A DNA stretch of 64,000 bases from assembly GCA_021813745.1 (NCBI GenBank), contig JAKAJO010000022.1, positions 78,773 through 142,772 of the forward strand, written 5' to 3'. Below are positions 1-9,784 of the stretch, piece by piece. A program made the position numbers and the translations under genes. Below the pieces are notes generated by a model that saw only the letters and a program-made list of their open reading frames with translations, searched no databases and was not told the DNA's origin. The stretch's first letter is position 1. Each line of letters opens with the position of its first letter. The stretch is from Acidobacteriota bacterium (lineage in GTDB: Bacteria; Acidobacteriota; Terriglobia; Terriglobales; Acidobacteriaceae).

Positions 1-2
1 CT

Positions 3-494
3 CTTGGTTCTGTTCCACTGAACTGGACACCACCGGCTTTGGCGGCGCTGGACTCGCAGGCGGCCGTGAAGTCGAGTTTCGTGCTGGACCGAAATCTGCT
101 TCACCTGGCGGCCGGACTGGTACCTGACTCGGAGGAGCAGGATCGTCAGGTCATTAACCGGCTTGATGGCGTGAGTGTCCATATTCTGCGCTTCGGCAAC
201 CAGGGAGTACCCGACGAAGATAAAGTCGGCGCAATTCGCGCCGCATATCACATCCGTGGCTGGAAGCACCTGGTGACTACGACGAACGCCGGTGGACCGT
301 GGCACAACGACACAACGGACCTTTGGCTCGTGCTTGATGGTTCGAATATTCAGGGAGCGGTGGTTCTGGCCGAGACGCCCAAGAGCCTGACACTCGTGAG
401 CGTCGCGGGCAATATTAGCCCAATTGACCTGTTGCACCTGCGCGGACATTTCGGCATTCCGCGTTTTGACGCAGCGCCGCTCGATCGCCCTTAG
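3..494 (+). CDS. DUF4252-like protein, 3' part
   Basis: The reading frame is open from the first bases of the window, so the true start lies upstream and only the C-terminal 163 residues or so are visible. The pattern fits the DUF4252 family: a leucine-rich opening (LLHLAAGLVP), then LDGVSVHILRF, a WKHLVTT strand, an aspartate-rich LWLVLDGSNIQGAVVLAE block, and a closing LVSVAGNISPIDLLHL. Family members are small, usually exported proteins of unknown biochemical role. The signal peptide would lie outside the window. Family membership comes from motif recognition only and the function is unknown. Confidence 0.6.
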   Translation, partial: LGSVPLNWTPPALAALDSQAAVKSSFVLDRNLLHLAAGLVPDSEEQDRQVINRLDGVSVHILRFGNQGVPDEDKVGAIRAAYHIRGWKHLVTTTNAGGPWHNDTTDLWLVLDGSNIQGAVVLAETPKSLTLVSVAGNISPIDLLHLRGHFGIPRFDAAPLDRP

Positions 495-921
495 CGGTCT
501 CAAATTGAAGCTCTGTGTCGTCATGGTCTAGCGTTGCGCTGCACAGGAGTCACAGGCGCCTTCTGCCTGATGCATCCGAGCCATCCAATCACTGTTCCAT
601 TTCTGTGTAGAGCGTTCCCCTGATCGCAGCGAGTCCCTGAAACTAACCCGAATGTATCTTGCAGATTTTAAGATATTTATAGACATAGTCACCAGACAGC
701 GAGACTTCCACACGTTTGTCCTCACCGACTTTGCCAGAGAATAGTCATCTTGTTCTGCGGCCCTTTGCGCGAAGAATTGCAATCTGAAGGGAAGCTCATC
801 AGACTACAAATGCGACTGAAATTGTCCGCGTCGCTTGTCCGGGCGGCTCTTTGCCAGCCGAGATTTGCAGGTGCTAGCCTCTCTCTGCAATTGTTTATAA
901 GGAAGGGGCATTGCGAAGATC
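495..921. other. intergenic region upstream of icd
   Basis: About 430 bases with no convincing gene. The part around 650-700 is AT-rich and could hold the icd promoter, but no clear -35/-10 pair was chosen. A purine-rich AAGGAAGGGG at 900-909 lies about a dozen bases before the icd start. Confidence 0.5.
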
Positions 922-2322
922 ATGCAGAAGACGTACAACGGGCACGAACTGCCCAAAGATGGCGCAATCATCCAATACAGCAACGGCAAGTATCAGGTTC
1001 CTGATAATCCCATCATTCCATTCATTGAAGGTGACGGCACGGGGCGAGACATCTGGAAAGCTTCGCAGCGTGTTTTTGATGCCGCAGTAGAAAAGGCGTA
1101 CGGCGGCAAGCGCAGCATCAAGTGGTTTGAAATTCTGGCCGGAGAGAAGGCATTTCGCCAGTTCAGTAATTGGCTGCCGGACGACTCAGTGGCAGCGGCT
1201 CTCGACCTGCGCATTTCCATCAAGGGACCGCTGACGACGCCTATCGGTGGCGGCATTCGCTCGCTGAATGTGGCACTGCGGCAAATCATGGATCTCTATG
1301 CTTGCGTGCGCCCCGTGAAGTATTACCAAGGCGTGCCGAGTCCGGTAAAGCACCCAGAGAAGGTCAACATCGTCATTTTCCGTGAAAATACGGAGGATGT
1401 GTATTCGGGGATCGAGTTCAAGCAGGGCACTGACGAGGCTGCCAAACTCATCAGGTTTCTGAACGACGAGATGCTGAAAGGCGGTAAGAAGAAAATCCGC
1501 ACAGATTCTGGCGTGGGCATCAAGCCCATCTCGACCTTCGGGACCAAGCGACTTGTGCGGTACGCCATTCGCCATGCGCTGGAAACAGGACGCAAGACGG
1601 TGACGCTGGTGCACAAGGGCAACATTCAGAAGTTCACGGAAGGCGCGTTCCGTGAATGGGGCTACGAAGTGGCAACCCAGGAGTTCCGCGATCAGACCGT
1701 TACGGAGCGCGAGAGCTGGATTTTGGGCAACCTGGACTCCAATCCAAACCTGACCGTCGAGCAGAATGCTGCGCTCATCGAGCCAGGCATGGAATTTGCG
1801 CCGCAGAGTTTCCGTGATGAGGTCTGCGCCGAAGTGAAGGCAGTCATCGACGCGATTGGCAAGAGCCACGGCAATGGCGCATGGAAGTCGAAGATCCTGG
1901 TAAATGACCGCATTGCGGACTCCATCTTCCAGCAGATCATCATCCGGCCGGCGGAGTACAGTGTGCTGGCGACGACCAACCTGAACGGCGACTACATCTC
2001 CGACGCTGCGGCGGCGCAGGTGGGCGGTCTGGGTATTGCGCCAGGCGCCAACATCGGCGACGGCTACGCAGTGTTCGAAGCCACGCATGGAACGGCACCG
2101 AAGTACGCCGACAAGGACGTCATCAATCCAGGATCGGTGATTCTGTCGGGCGTGATGATGCTGGAGTTCATCGGCTGGAAGGAAGCGGCCAAGATGATTG
2201 AGAACGCGATGGAGAAGACCATCCAGCAGAAGTTTGTGACCTATGACTTTGAGCGGCAGACAGCAGGCGCCACGAAGGTAGGCACCAGCGAGTTTGCAAC
2301 GCGCATCATAGGCAATATGTAG
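922..2322 (+). CDS. icd: NADP-type isocitrate dehydrogenase
   Basis: Oxidative decarboxylation of isocitrate to 2-oxoglutarate in the TCA cycle, cytosolic. At 466 residues it is longer than E. coli Icd (416) but collinear with it: [11 protein letters not shown] near the N-terminus, the substrate serine in [61 protein letters not shown], the metal-binding aspartates in [17 protein letters not shown], and the cofactor loop [10 protein letters not shown]. The serine matches the residue phosphorylated by AceK in E. coli, but no kinase gene is visible here. mdh follows 90 bases downstream on the same strand, so two consecutive TCA enzymes may be co-expressed. Confidence 0.96.
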   Translation: MQKTYNGHELPKDGAIIQYSNGKYQVPDNPIIPFIEGDGTGRDIWKASQRVFDAAVEKAYGGKRSIKWFEILAGEKAFRQFSNWLPDDSVAAALDLRISIKGPLTTPIGGGIRSLNVALRQIMDLYACVRPVKYYQGVPSPVKHPEKVNIVIFRENTEDVYSGIEFKQGTDEAAKLIRFLNDEMLKGGKKKIRTDSGVGIKPISTFGTKRLVRYAIRHALETGRKTVTLVHKGNIQKFTEGAFREWGYEVATQEFRDQTVTERESWILGNLDSNPNLTVEQNAALIEPGMEFAPQSFRDEVCAEVKAVIDAIGKSHGNGAWKSKILVNDRIADSIFQQIIIRPAEYSVLATTNLNGDYISDAAAAQVGGLGIAPGANIGDGYAVFEATHGTAPKYADKDVINPGSVILSGVMMLEFIGWKEAAKMIENAMEKTIQQKFVTYDFERQTAGATKVGTSEFATRIIGNM

Positions 2323-3339
<1,017 letters not shown>

Positions 3340-3356
3340 CTCAGACACAGGAATCA

Positions 3357-3383
3357 AGAAGGGCCGCCACGTGCGGCCCTTCT
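3357..3383. terminator. terminator hairpin between mdh and the convergent hydrolase
   Basis: AGAAGGGCCGC at 3357-3367 and GCGGCCCTTCT at 3373-3383 form an 11-bp perfect stem with a 5-nt loop, followed by a T-rich stretch. It lies between the converging mdh (+) and alpha/beta hydrolase (-) genes, so it may act in both directions. Confidence 0.7.
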
Positions 3384-3400
3384 ACTTTCTGGCGAAGAGC

Positions 3401-4318
3401 CTATTGGTGAAGGAATTGCACCGCACCTGGTGCGATGTCCGCCGCACACTGGCTCGGCGCCAGATGGCCACAGCCCTGAATCACGTCGAGCTGCGATTGC
3501 GGCACGAGGGAATGAATCCTCAGAGCCTGAGGCAAAGGGGTAATTCGGTCGAGCGCACCCCAGATAATCAGGACCGGCATCTTGAGCTGCGGAAGAAGAT
3601 TGTCCGTAGTGTCGCTGCCGGTGAGCATTGAGGTAAGTGCCCTCTGAATCACCCAGGCATGCTTGTGCGAAAGTCGCAGAATGTCTGCCGCAACAAAGCT
3701 TGGAACAGAAGGTGGATTGGGCATAAGCAACGCATCGAGCTGAGCAATTTGGTCCGGTGTGGTCGGAGTGAACAGTGTAGTATCCCAGTCGGGACGGGCA
3801 TAGAGGCCTGCACTGTCAAAAAGCATCAGCCGGTTGACACGCTCGGGGTGACGAATAGCGACGACCTGGACAATCCAGCCCCCCATGGACCACCCGCCGA
3901 GATCGACCTGGTGCAGGCGAAGAGCGTCGAGAAGGCCAACAACTACCTGTGCCTGGTCTGCAATGGAATAGGAAAAACCAGCGGGCATGTCGCTTTGGCC
4001 ATAGCCAGGCAGGTCGGGCAGGTAAACACGGAACCCAGCGCGAGAAAAGTACGGCGCGAGGTTGGCCCAATCCTCGGCCCGCGCTCCGAGCCCATGGATA
4101 AGCACCAAGGGCGGACCAGAATCAGGGCCCATCGTGTAGTAATGGATGCGAATTCCGTCTACATGCGTCCAATGGCCGCGAGCGCCGTGCCACCACATAC
4201 GTGCCTGCGTGATCTGGGTAAAAACACGGACCGGCACGCTATGGATAATGACGCCAACCGAAAGAAAGGAGAAGAAAGCCAAAGAGCCAAGCCACTTGGC
4301 CAACTCGCGCAGCTTCAT
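3401..4318 (-). CDS. alpha/beta hydrolase, membrane-anchored
   Basis: 305 residues. An N-terminal hydrophobic segment (LGSLAFFSFLSVGVIIHSV) suggests a membrane anchor or uncleaved signal, and the hydrolase domain follows from about residue 50. It has the oxyanion-hole motif LIHGLGA, the nucleophile elbow GGWSMGG, an acid in WGALDRITP and a catalytic histidine in GCGHLAP. The substrate cannot be told from sequence; lipase, esterase and C-C hydrolase activities are all possible. The ATG overlaps the stop codon of the upstream NUDIX gene (TGATG), so the two are translationally coupled. A TTG one codon earlier is an alternative start. Confidence 0.85.
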   Translation of the reverse strand: MKLRELAKWLGSLAFFSFLSVGVIIHSVPVRVFTQITQARMWWHGARGHWTHVDGIRIHYYTMGPDSGPPLVLIHGLGARAEDWANLAPYFSRAGFRVYLPDLPGYGQSDMPAGFSYSIADQAQVVVGLLDALRLHQVDLGGWSMGGWIVQVVAIRHPERVNRLMLFDSAGLYARPDWDTTLFTPTTPDQIAQLDALLMPNPPSVPSFVAADILRLSHKHAWVIQRALTSMLTGSDTTDNLLPQLKMPVLIIWGALDRITPLPQALRIHSLVPQSQLDVIQGCGHLAPSQCAADIAPGAVQFLHQ

Positions 4319-4773
4319 CAAAGATCCCTTCCATAAAGAGTTTCAGCACGCTCCCACGCCTTTTCGAGAACGCGGAGCGTCACAGGATCGAGTTGCAAGG
4401 GGCTTTCAGAACCCAAGTCTGCCCGGGCGACCCAACGTGCCTCCTCAGCGTCGGAACCCGCCGCAAACGAGCCACCCTTCACAATGCAGAGAAAATCGGC
4501 AATCACATAGTGATAGCGCACACGGGAACCCTCGCGATGAACTCTGTCGAGCAGTTCGATCAGTTCTACGGGCTCGACCAGAAGACCAGTCTCCTCCTGA
4601 ACCTCCCGGATCACCCCGCCGTGAAGGGATTCGCCCAATTCAAGCAGACCCCCTGGAATAGACCAGCGGCCCTTCATGGGCTCATGGGATCGACGCACGA
4701 GCAATACCCGGCACCGATCGATGACGATGGCGCCTACCCCGATGAGGGGAGAAGCTGGAAATTCCCTTTGCAT
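4318..4773 (-). CDS. NUDIX hydrolase
   Basis: 151 residues. Hydrolyses a nucleoside diphosphate linked to another moiety; the substrate is not predictable. The complete NUDIX box starts at GGLLELGES and continues through GGVIREVQEETGL (G-x5-E-x7-REVxEExGL). The flanking sequence GRWSIPGGLLELGES resembles the ADP-ribose or MutT-like subgroup. It starts an apparent two-gene unit with the alpha/beta hydrolase. It is divergent from the copper genes, whose first start codon lies about 100 bases away. Confidence 0.88.
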   Translation of the reverse strand: MQREFPASPLIGVGAIVIDRCRVLLVRRSHEPMKGRWSIPGGLLELGESLHGGVIREVQEETGLLVEPVELIELLDRVHREGSRVRYHYVIADFLCIVKGGSFAAGSDAEEARWVARADLGSESPLQLDPVTLRVLEKAWERAETLYGRDL

Positions 4774-4874
4774 TGCACTCTATTTTAATCAGTTACTCCG
4801 GTCAGTCCCCGGTGTCGCTTTGATGTATCGCAACGAAATCCCCGTCGTATCATCTAAGACGACAGGAGGAATGA

Positions 4875-5084
4875 ATGGCGGAGTTCACACTGAGAATAGA
4901 TGGCATGCATTGCGGCTCCTGCGTTCGTCGAGTCACGCAGGTGCTAACCGCAACCGAAGGAGTCCAGGTACAGGAAGTTCGAATTGGAGCAGCACGACTC
5001 AGCTCGGCAGCAGAACCTGCGCCAGTAGAACTCGCGATAGCTGCACTGAGCAAGGCTGGGTATCCAGCGCATTTGGAGAAATAG
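4875..5084 (+). CDS. CopZ-like heavy-metal chaperone (HMA domain)
   Basis: 69-residue single heavy-metal-associated domain with the metal-binding GMHCGSC motif near residue 10 and the ferredoxin-like pattern ending in ALSKAGYPAHLEK. It probably hands Cu(I) to the ATPase encoded 8 bases downstream. A strong ribosome site (AGGAGG) precedes the ATG. The middle (about residues 35-50) is less conserved than in typical CopZ proteins. Metal specificity is inferred from the CopA neighbour. Confidence 0.82.
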   Translation: MAEFTLRIDGMHCGSCVRRVTQVLTATEGVQVQEVRIGAARLSSAAEPAPVELAIAALSKAGYPAHLEK

Positions 5085-5092
5085 TAAAGCGC

Positions 5093-7363
5093 ATGCCCAC
5101 CCAAAATTCCGAGACATTGGAACTGCCTGTGTTGGGCATGAGTTGTGCGGCCTGTCAGCATCATGTCCAGGAAGCGCTTGAAGCGACTGTCGGCGTCGAA
5201 TCAGCTCGCGTCGATTTAATGGCTCATCGTGCAAATATCGTATACGACCCGGACATAGCTTCTCCCGATGGATTGGTTCAAGCGATTCGCTCCGCTGGCT
5301 ACGATGCAGTCCTTCCTCGTGAAGGAGATCAGAATACTTCGCAGGCAGAGTCTTTGCCTCTCTCTAATGAGCGGAAGGCATATGCGACGTTGATCGGCGG
5401 TACCGCAGCGATGATCCTTGGGATGCCACTGGGGACGCATTCTGGTTCGGCTGATCACTGGATGATGCGGCTTTTGCCCATCCTCTACAGCATGCCGCAA
5501 AGTCTTCTGCGCTGGTCGCTCTTTCTACTTACATTGATACTTCTTATCTGGGCTGGGCGCGCCATTTATTTGAGTGCTTTGCGTGGACTACGCCACGGTG
5601 CAACCAATATGAACACGCTGGTTAGCCTCGGAACCGGTGTGGCATTCCTCTATTCCACTTATTCGACGGTCTTCCCGGCTCCAGGGCGAGAGGTCTACTT
5701 CGATGCGGTTCTGCTGATTATTGGATTCCTCTTGCTTGGTAAGGTATTGGAAGCAAGAGCAAAGAAACGCGCCCTGGCCGCGCTGGATTCTCTGAGCAGG
5801 TTGCGCCCTGTGACTGCGCGAAAAGTGGAAAATGGTGTGGAGACCATGGTTCCGCTTGAAGAGGTTCGCATCGGCGATATGGTCCACGTTCTTCCCGGAG
5901 AGCGATTCCCTGTCGACGCCGAGATTGTAGATGGGCGCACGACCGTCAATGAGTCCATGCTGACAGGTGAGTCAACGCCACAACTTCGCGAGGCAGGCGG
6001 ACGAGTTCTTGCTGGATCACTCAACTATGACGGAGCGGTGCTTTGCCGAGCACAGTCACTCGGAGAATCAACAGTGCTCGCGCAAATTACCCGGATGGTT
6101 GCACAGGCACAGTCATCACGCGCCCCCATGGAGAGGCTGGCCGATCGCGCCAGTTCGATCTTCGTCCCGGTGGTTCTGACTATCGCTGCTGTTACCTTCA
6201 CCATCTGGATGCTCGCGAGCCATTCACTTGAAATGGCCATTGCGAACACAGTCGCAGTTCTCGTAATTGCCTGTCCTTGCGCGATGGGACTAGCCGTTCC
6301 GGCAGCCCTAACTGTCGCAGTTGGGAGAGGTGCACAACTTGGGGTTCTCTTCAAGGGCGGAGAGGCTCTTGAGCGGCTCGCTCATGTGGACCTGATCGTT
6401 CTCGACAAAACTGGCACTTTGACTGTTGGGCATCCCACCTTGACTGCCATTCGGCCGTACATCGGCTATGACGAAAATGAACTCTTGCGCATGGCTGCAG
6501 CAGCGGAGGAGAAATCTAATCATCCGTTAGCGCACGCTATCGTGGATGCAGCAAAGGCCCGCGGATTGTTTTGGCTGCCCGCTGACAACGTGCAAGTGGT
6601 TCCTGGACGCGGAATCCGCGCGCGAGTAGAAGGCTATAGCTGTCTTCTGGGCAATGATGAGTTTCTGCGGGAATCTTCATTGCGGACGACTGATGGGATT
6701 CCACCAGCTAAAGCCGGCATTACACGACTTTGGATGGTGTTGGATGAGATGACGGTGGGCTGCTTTGATACTCGGGATGCACTGCGGGAAGATTCGGTCT
6801 CTGCGGTTGCCACCCTGCGTGCATTAGGTCTACGGGTCATGATGCTCACGGGAGATTCAGCTGCTGCGGCCGCTCCAATCGCAAACCAAGTTGGAATCGC
6901 AGAAGTGGAAGCTGGTCTGGACCCTCTTGGAAAGCTCGCGCGAATCCGCAATTTGCAGGAGACTGGTCTTCGGGTTGCAATGGTCGGGGACGGCATTAAT
7001 GACGCTGGCGCCCTCGCTCAGGCTGATGCCGGAATTGCAATGGGTACTGGCGCAGATCTTGCCCAGGAGGCCGGTGATGTTCTCTTGCTGCGGCCTTTAC
7101 CTTCGTCCATCGCCGCATCTCTGCAGTTAGCGCGTGAAACCTTGGCAGTGATGCGACAGAACCTTCTTTGGGCAGTGGGTTATAACATGCTCGGTATTCC
7201 ACTCGCGGCAGGACTTTTTTATCCGCAGTTTCACCTTATGCTGAGCCCTTGGGTTGCAGCAGCAGCAATGGCTATGAGTTCCGTGAGCGTTCTCTCCAAC
7301 AGTCTTCGACTTCGAAAGTGGCAATCCGCTAGCCCTAAGCTGAGTCAGATCGCGCTAAACTGA
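5093..7363 (+). CDS. copA: copper-exporting P1B-type ATPase
   Basis: 756 residues; pumps Cu(I) (or Ag(I)) out of the cytosol. It has one N-terminal HMA domain (GMSCAAC, Cys18 and Cys21), then membrane segments, the actuator motif TGEST, the ion-binding CPC motif (residues 394-396), the phosphorylated aspartate in DKTGT (about residue 438), the nucleotide-domain SNHPLAHAI and the hinge GDGINDA. The late membrane segments carry YN and MSS motifs, as expected for Cu(I) pumps. The ATG at 5093 is preferred because the upstream part of the frame merely overlaps the chaperone gene in another frame. It forms an operon with the HMA chaperone. Confidence 0.93.
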   Translation: MPTQNSETLELPVLGMSCAACQHHVQEALEATVGVESARVDLMAHRANIVYDPDIASPDGLVQAIRSAGYDAVLPREGDQNTSQAESLPLSNERKAYATLIGGTAAMILGMPLGTHSGSADHWMMRLLPILYSMPQSLLRWSLFLLTLILLIWAGRAIYLSALRGLRHGATNMNTLVSLGTGVAFLYSTYSTVFPAPGREVYFDAVLLIIGFLLLGKVLEARAKKRALAALDSLSRLRPVTARKVENGVETMVPLEEVRIGDMVHVLPGERFPVDAEIVDGRTTVNESMLTGESTPQLREAGGRVLAGSLNYDGAVLCRAQSLGESTVLAQITRMVAQAQSSRAPMERLADRASSIFVPVVLTIAAVTFTIWMLASHSLEMAIANTVAVLVIACPCAMGLAVPAALTVAVGRGAQLGVLFKGGEALERLAHVDLIVLDKTGTLTVGHPTLTAIRPYIGYDENELLRMAAAAEEKSNHPLAHAIVDAAKARGLFWLPADNVQVVPGRGIRARVEGYSCLLGNDEFLRESSLRTTDGIPPAKAGITRLWMVLDEMTVGCFDTRDALREDSVSAVATLRALGLRVMMLTGDSAAAAAPIANQVGIAEVEAGLDPLGKLARIRNLQETGLRVAMVGDGINDAGALAQADAGIAMGTGADLAQEAGDVLLLRPLPSSIAASLQLARETLAVMRQNLLWAVGYNMLGIPLAAGLFYPQFHLMLSPWVAAAAMAMSSVSVLSNSLRLRKWQSASPKLSQIALN

Positions 7364-7377
7364 CTGAAGGCCATCGC

Positions 7378-9723
7378 GTGCGCATACTCACCCGCTACAT
7401 CCTTGGCGAAATCCTCTCGCACACCGTGATCGGGTGTGCGCTTTTTACGTTCATTTTGTTCATGCGCGACCTTCCCCACATTCTTGAAATGATGGTCCGC
7501 AATAGCTCTACGTTCACGAATGTGCTGGAAATCTTTCTCTTTACGCTGCCAAACACATTCCGAGTGACAATCCCTATGGCGGTATTGGTCGGCATTCTTC
7601 TCGGTCTCAGTCGATTGGCAGCCGACAGTGAAGTGATCGCCATGCGGGCATCCGGCCTAGGGGTGGGTTACTTCGTTAGGGTTGCGTCGATTGTCGCGGG
7701 CGCTGGAACTGTTCTAGGCCTCTTAAATTCCATTTATGTAACTCCGCGCGCAAATCAAGCGATTCTAGAGATGCAGCAATCGCTCGCGACATCTCAGGCC
7801 TCGTATGAAATCCAGCCTCGCGTCTTCTACGAAGATTTCAGAAACCGAGTGCTCTATGTGCAAGATGTGCGCGGCGGCACGGGAGCGGCAAATTGGCGTG
7901 AAGTCTTCATGGCCAACGTCGCTGATCCAACTACGCCGCTTATCACCACCGCCGCGTCAGCGACCGTCGTCAATGACTCTCCTCAGGAATTGCTGATGCG
8001 CCTGCGGGACGGTGCAGAGCACCAGACAGTCTTTGGCAGGCCAGAGCAGTACAACATTTCGACCTTTAGCACCACGGATCTACCCTTGACCCTGAATCCG
8101 CAAAGCAACATACGGCTTGGGAGACTCGATACGTCGATCTACGCGATGCCAATGGCAACGCTGAAGCAACACGGGAGGGGCAAGGATGCCAATCGCTTTC
8201 TCATCGAATGGCATTCACGATTTGCATATCCGACTGCCTGCATTGTGTTAATGCTGGTTGGCGTTCCTCTCGGCGTCACGTCACGACGCGGCGGCAAGAG
8301 CTCCGGCCTAGTCTTCACTCTCTTGTTGGTTCTCCTCTATTACGTACTTTCCTATACAGGCATTGCCCTGAGCAAACAGAATCGTCTATCCCCATTCCTT
8401 GGAGTCTGGCTCGCTAATATTTCCTTCGCCGGGGTTGGAACTTTCTTATTGTGGGAGATGGCAAATGGGGGTCGCGTTCTTAATGCGATTGCTACCTGGG
8501 CGCTGGGCATTTCTACAAAAGAGTCCGTCGCGCTCGAAACTCACAAATGGCCTCTCCGTTTTCTGCATCGTTTTCGCACTGCGAAATCACATCAAAAAGG
8601 ACAAAGCGCATTTCCGCGTCTTCTGGATTCATATGTCATTCGCGAGTTCCTGGGCGTATTCTCGCTCGTTCTAAGTACCTTCGTTCTATTGATGCTCGTA
8701 TTTACATTCTTTGAGCTCGTCGGAGATATCCTCCGCAATCACATCCGCCTTGAGACTGTAGGCGCTTACTTGATCAATCTGACGCCGAGCATGCTTTATC
8801 AGATTGCGCCCCTGGCTGTCTTGATTGGCGTTCTGGTTACCTTCGGCGTTCTGAACCGCAATAGCGAAATCATCGCGATGAAGGCAACCGGCATAAGCAT
8901 CTACAGACTCGTAGTTCCAATCGTTTCGATTGCTGCGATCTTGGCTGCTTGCCTCTATCTGTTTGATCAGTTTTATCTGCCGCAAGCAAATCGCCGGCAG
9001 GAGGCGCTTCGAAACACGATCAAAGGGAGACCGCCACAAACTTTCCTTCACCCCGAGCAGACGTGGATCTTCGGGGAAACTCCGGCCGGGCAGCCAAGTC
9101 AGATTTTCTATTATCAATTTTTTGACCGTGACCGAAATGAATTCGCCAATCTATCGGTCTTCGAAGTAGATCCAGCGACCTTTTCGTTAACGCGCCGTAT
9201 CTTTGCGGCACGTGCATTTTGGAATGCTGATACAAGTTCATGGGTTTTTCAAAATGGCTGGAAGAGAGACTTTCATGGGGCAGAAGTAACTGAAGGCAGT
9301 TATCAGGAATTCAAGGAGCGGACCTTTGCAGAAATCACAGAGAGACCGAATTATTTTACAAAGGAAAGCCTCCAGTCTCAGGAGATGAATTTCGCACAGT
9401 TGAGTCACTATATCCAAGATCTTCGCCAGAGTGGATTTGACACGATGCGATTACGAGTAGCGCTTTGGCACAAGATTGCATATCCGCTGGTTACAGTAAT
9501 TATGTCCATCCTTGCCATTCCCTTCGCGCTTTCGATGGGGAAGCGCGGATCCCTCACCGGTGTCGCGGTTGCAATTCTTCTGGCATTGGCATATTGGATC
9601 GTAGACGGCCTGTTCGGCGCGATGGGGAGCGTTAACGACATGCCCGCAATCGTGGCTGCATGGGCCCCGGATATCCTCTTCGCTCTTACGGGAGGATACC
9701 TCCTCCTTCGAACCTCAACGTAG
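7378..9723 (+). CDS. LptF-LptG fused lipopolysaccharide export permease
   Basis: 781 residues containing two YjgP/YjgQ-type permeases in tandem. The first half (about residues 1-370) opens with ILTRYILGEIL and has AADSEVIAMRASG. The second half (about 415-775) opens with LLDSYVIREFLG and has NRNSEIIAMKATGIS. Each half has three N-terminal and three C-terminal membrane helices around a periplasmic domain. In the Lpt machine LptF and LptG are separate subunits that pair with the LptB2 ATPase to extract LPS from the inner membrane; here they are covalently joined by a hydrophilic linker. The start is GTG with GAAGG 7 bases upstream. It lies 14 bases after copA. lptB is not in this window. Confidence 0.9.
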   Translation: MRILTRYILGEILSHTVIGCALFTFILFMRDLPHILEMMVRNSSTFTNVLEIFLFTLPNTFRVTIPMAVLVGILLGLSRLAADSEVIAMRASGLGVGYFVRVASIVAGAGTVLGLLNSIYVTPRANQAILEMQQSLATSQASYEIQPRVFYEDFRNRVLYVQDVRGGTGAANWREVFMANVADPTTPLITTAASATVVNDSPQELLMRLRDGAEHQTVFGRPEQYNISTFSTTDLPLTLNPQSNIRLGRLDTSIYAMPMATLKQHGRGKDANRFLIEWHSRFAYPTACIVLMLVGVPLGVTSRRGGKSSGLVFTLLLVLLYYVLSYTGIALSKQNRLSPFLGVWLANISFAGVGTFLLWEMANGGRVLNAIATWALGISTKESVALETHKWPLRFLHRFRTAKSHQKGQSAFPRLLDSYVIREFLGVFSLVLSTFVLLMLVFTFFELVGDILRNHIRLETVGAYLINLTPSMLYQIAPLAVLIGVLVTFGVLNRNSEIIAMKATGISIYRLVVPIVSIAAILAACLYLFDQFYLPQANRRQEALRNTIKGRPPQTFLHPEQTWIFGETPAGQPSQIFYYQFFDRDRNEFANLSVFEVDPATFSLTRRIFAARAFWNADTSSWVFQNGWKRDFHGAEVTEGSYQEFKERTFAEITERPNYFTKESLQSQEMNFAQLSHYIQDLRQSGFDTMRLRVALWHKIAYPLVTVIMSILAIPFALSMGKRGSLTGVAVAILLALAYWIVDGLFGAMGSVNDMPAIVAAWAPDILFALTGGYLLLRTST

Positions 9724-9784
9724 CTCTCAGCTGTTGGAAGAATGATAAACCGGCAAGACTTCCGAACCCTCGTACAATAGTGAT

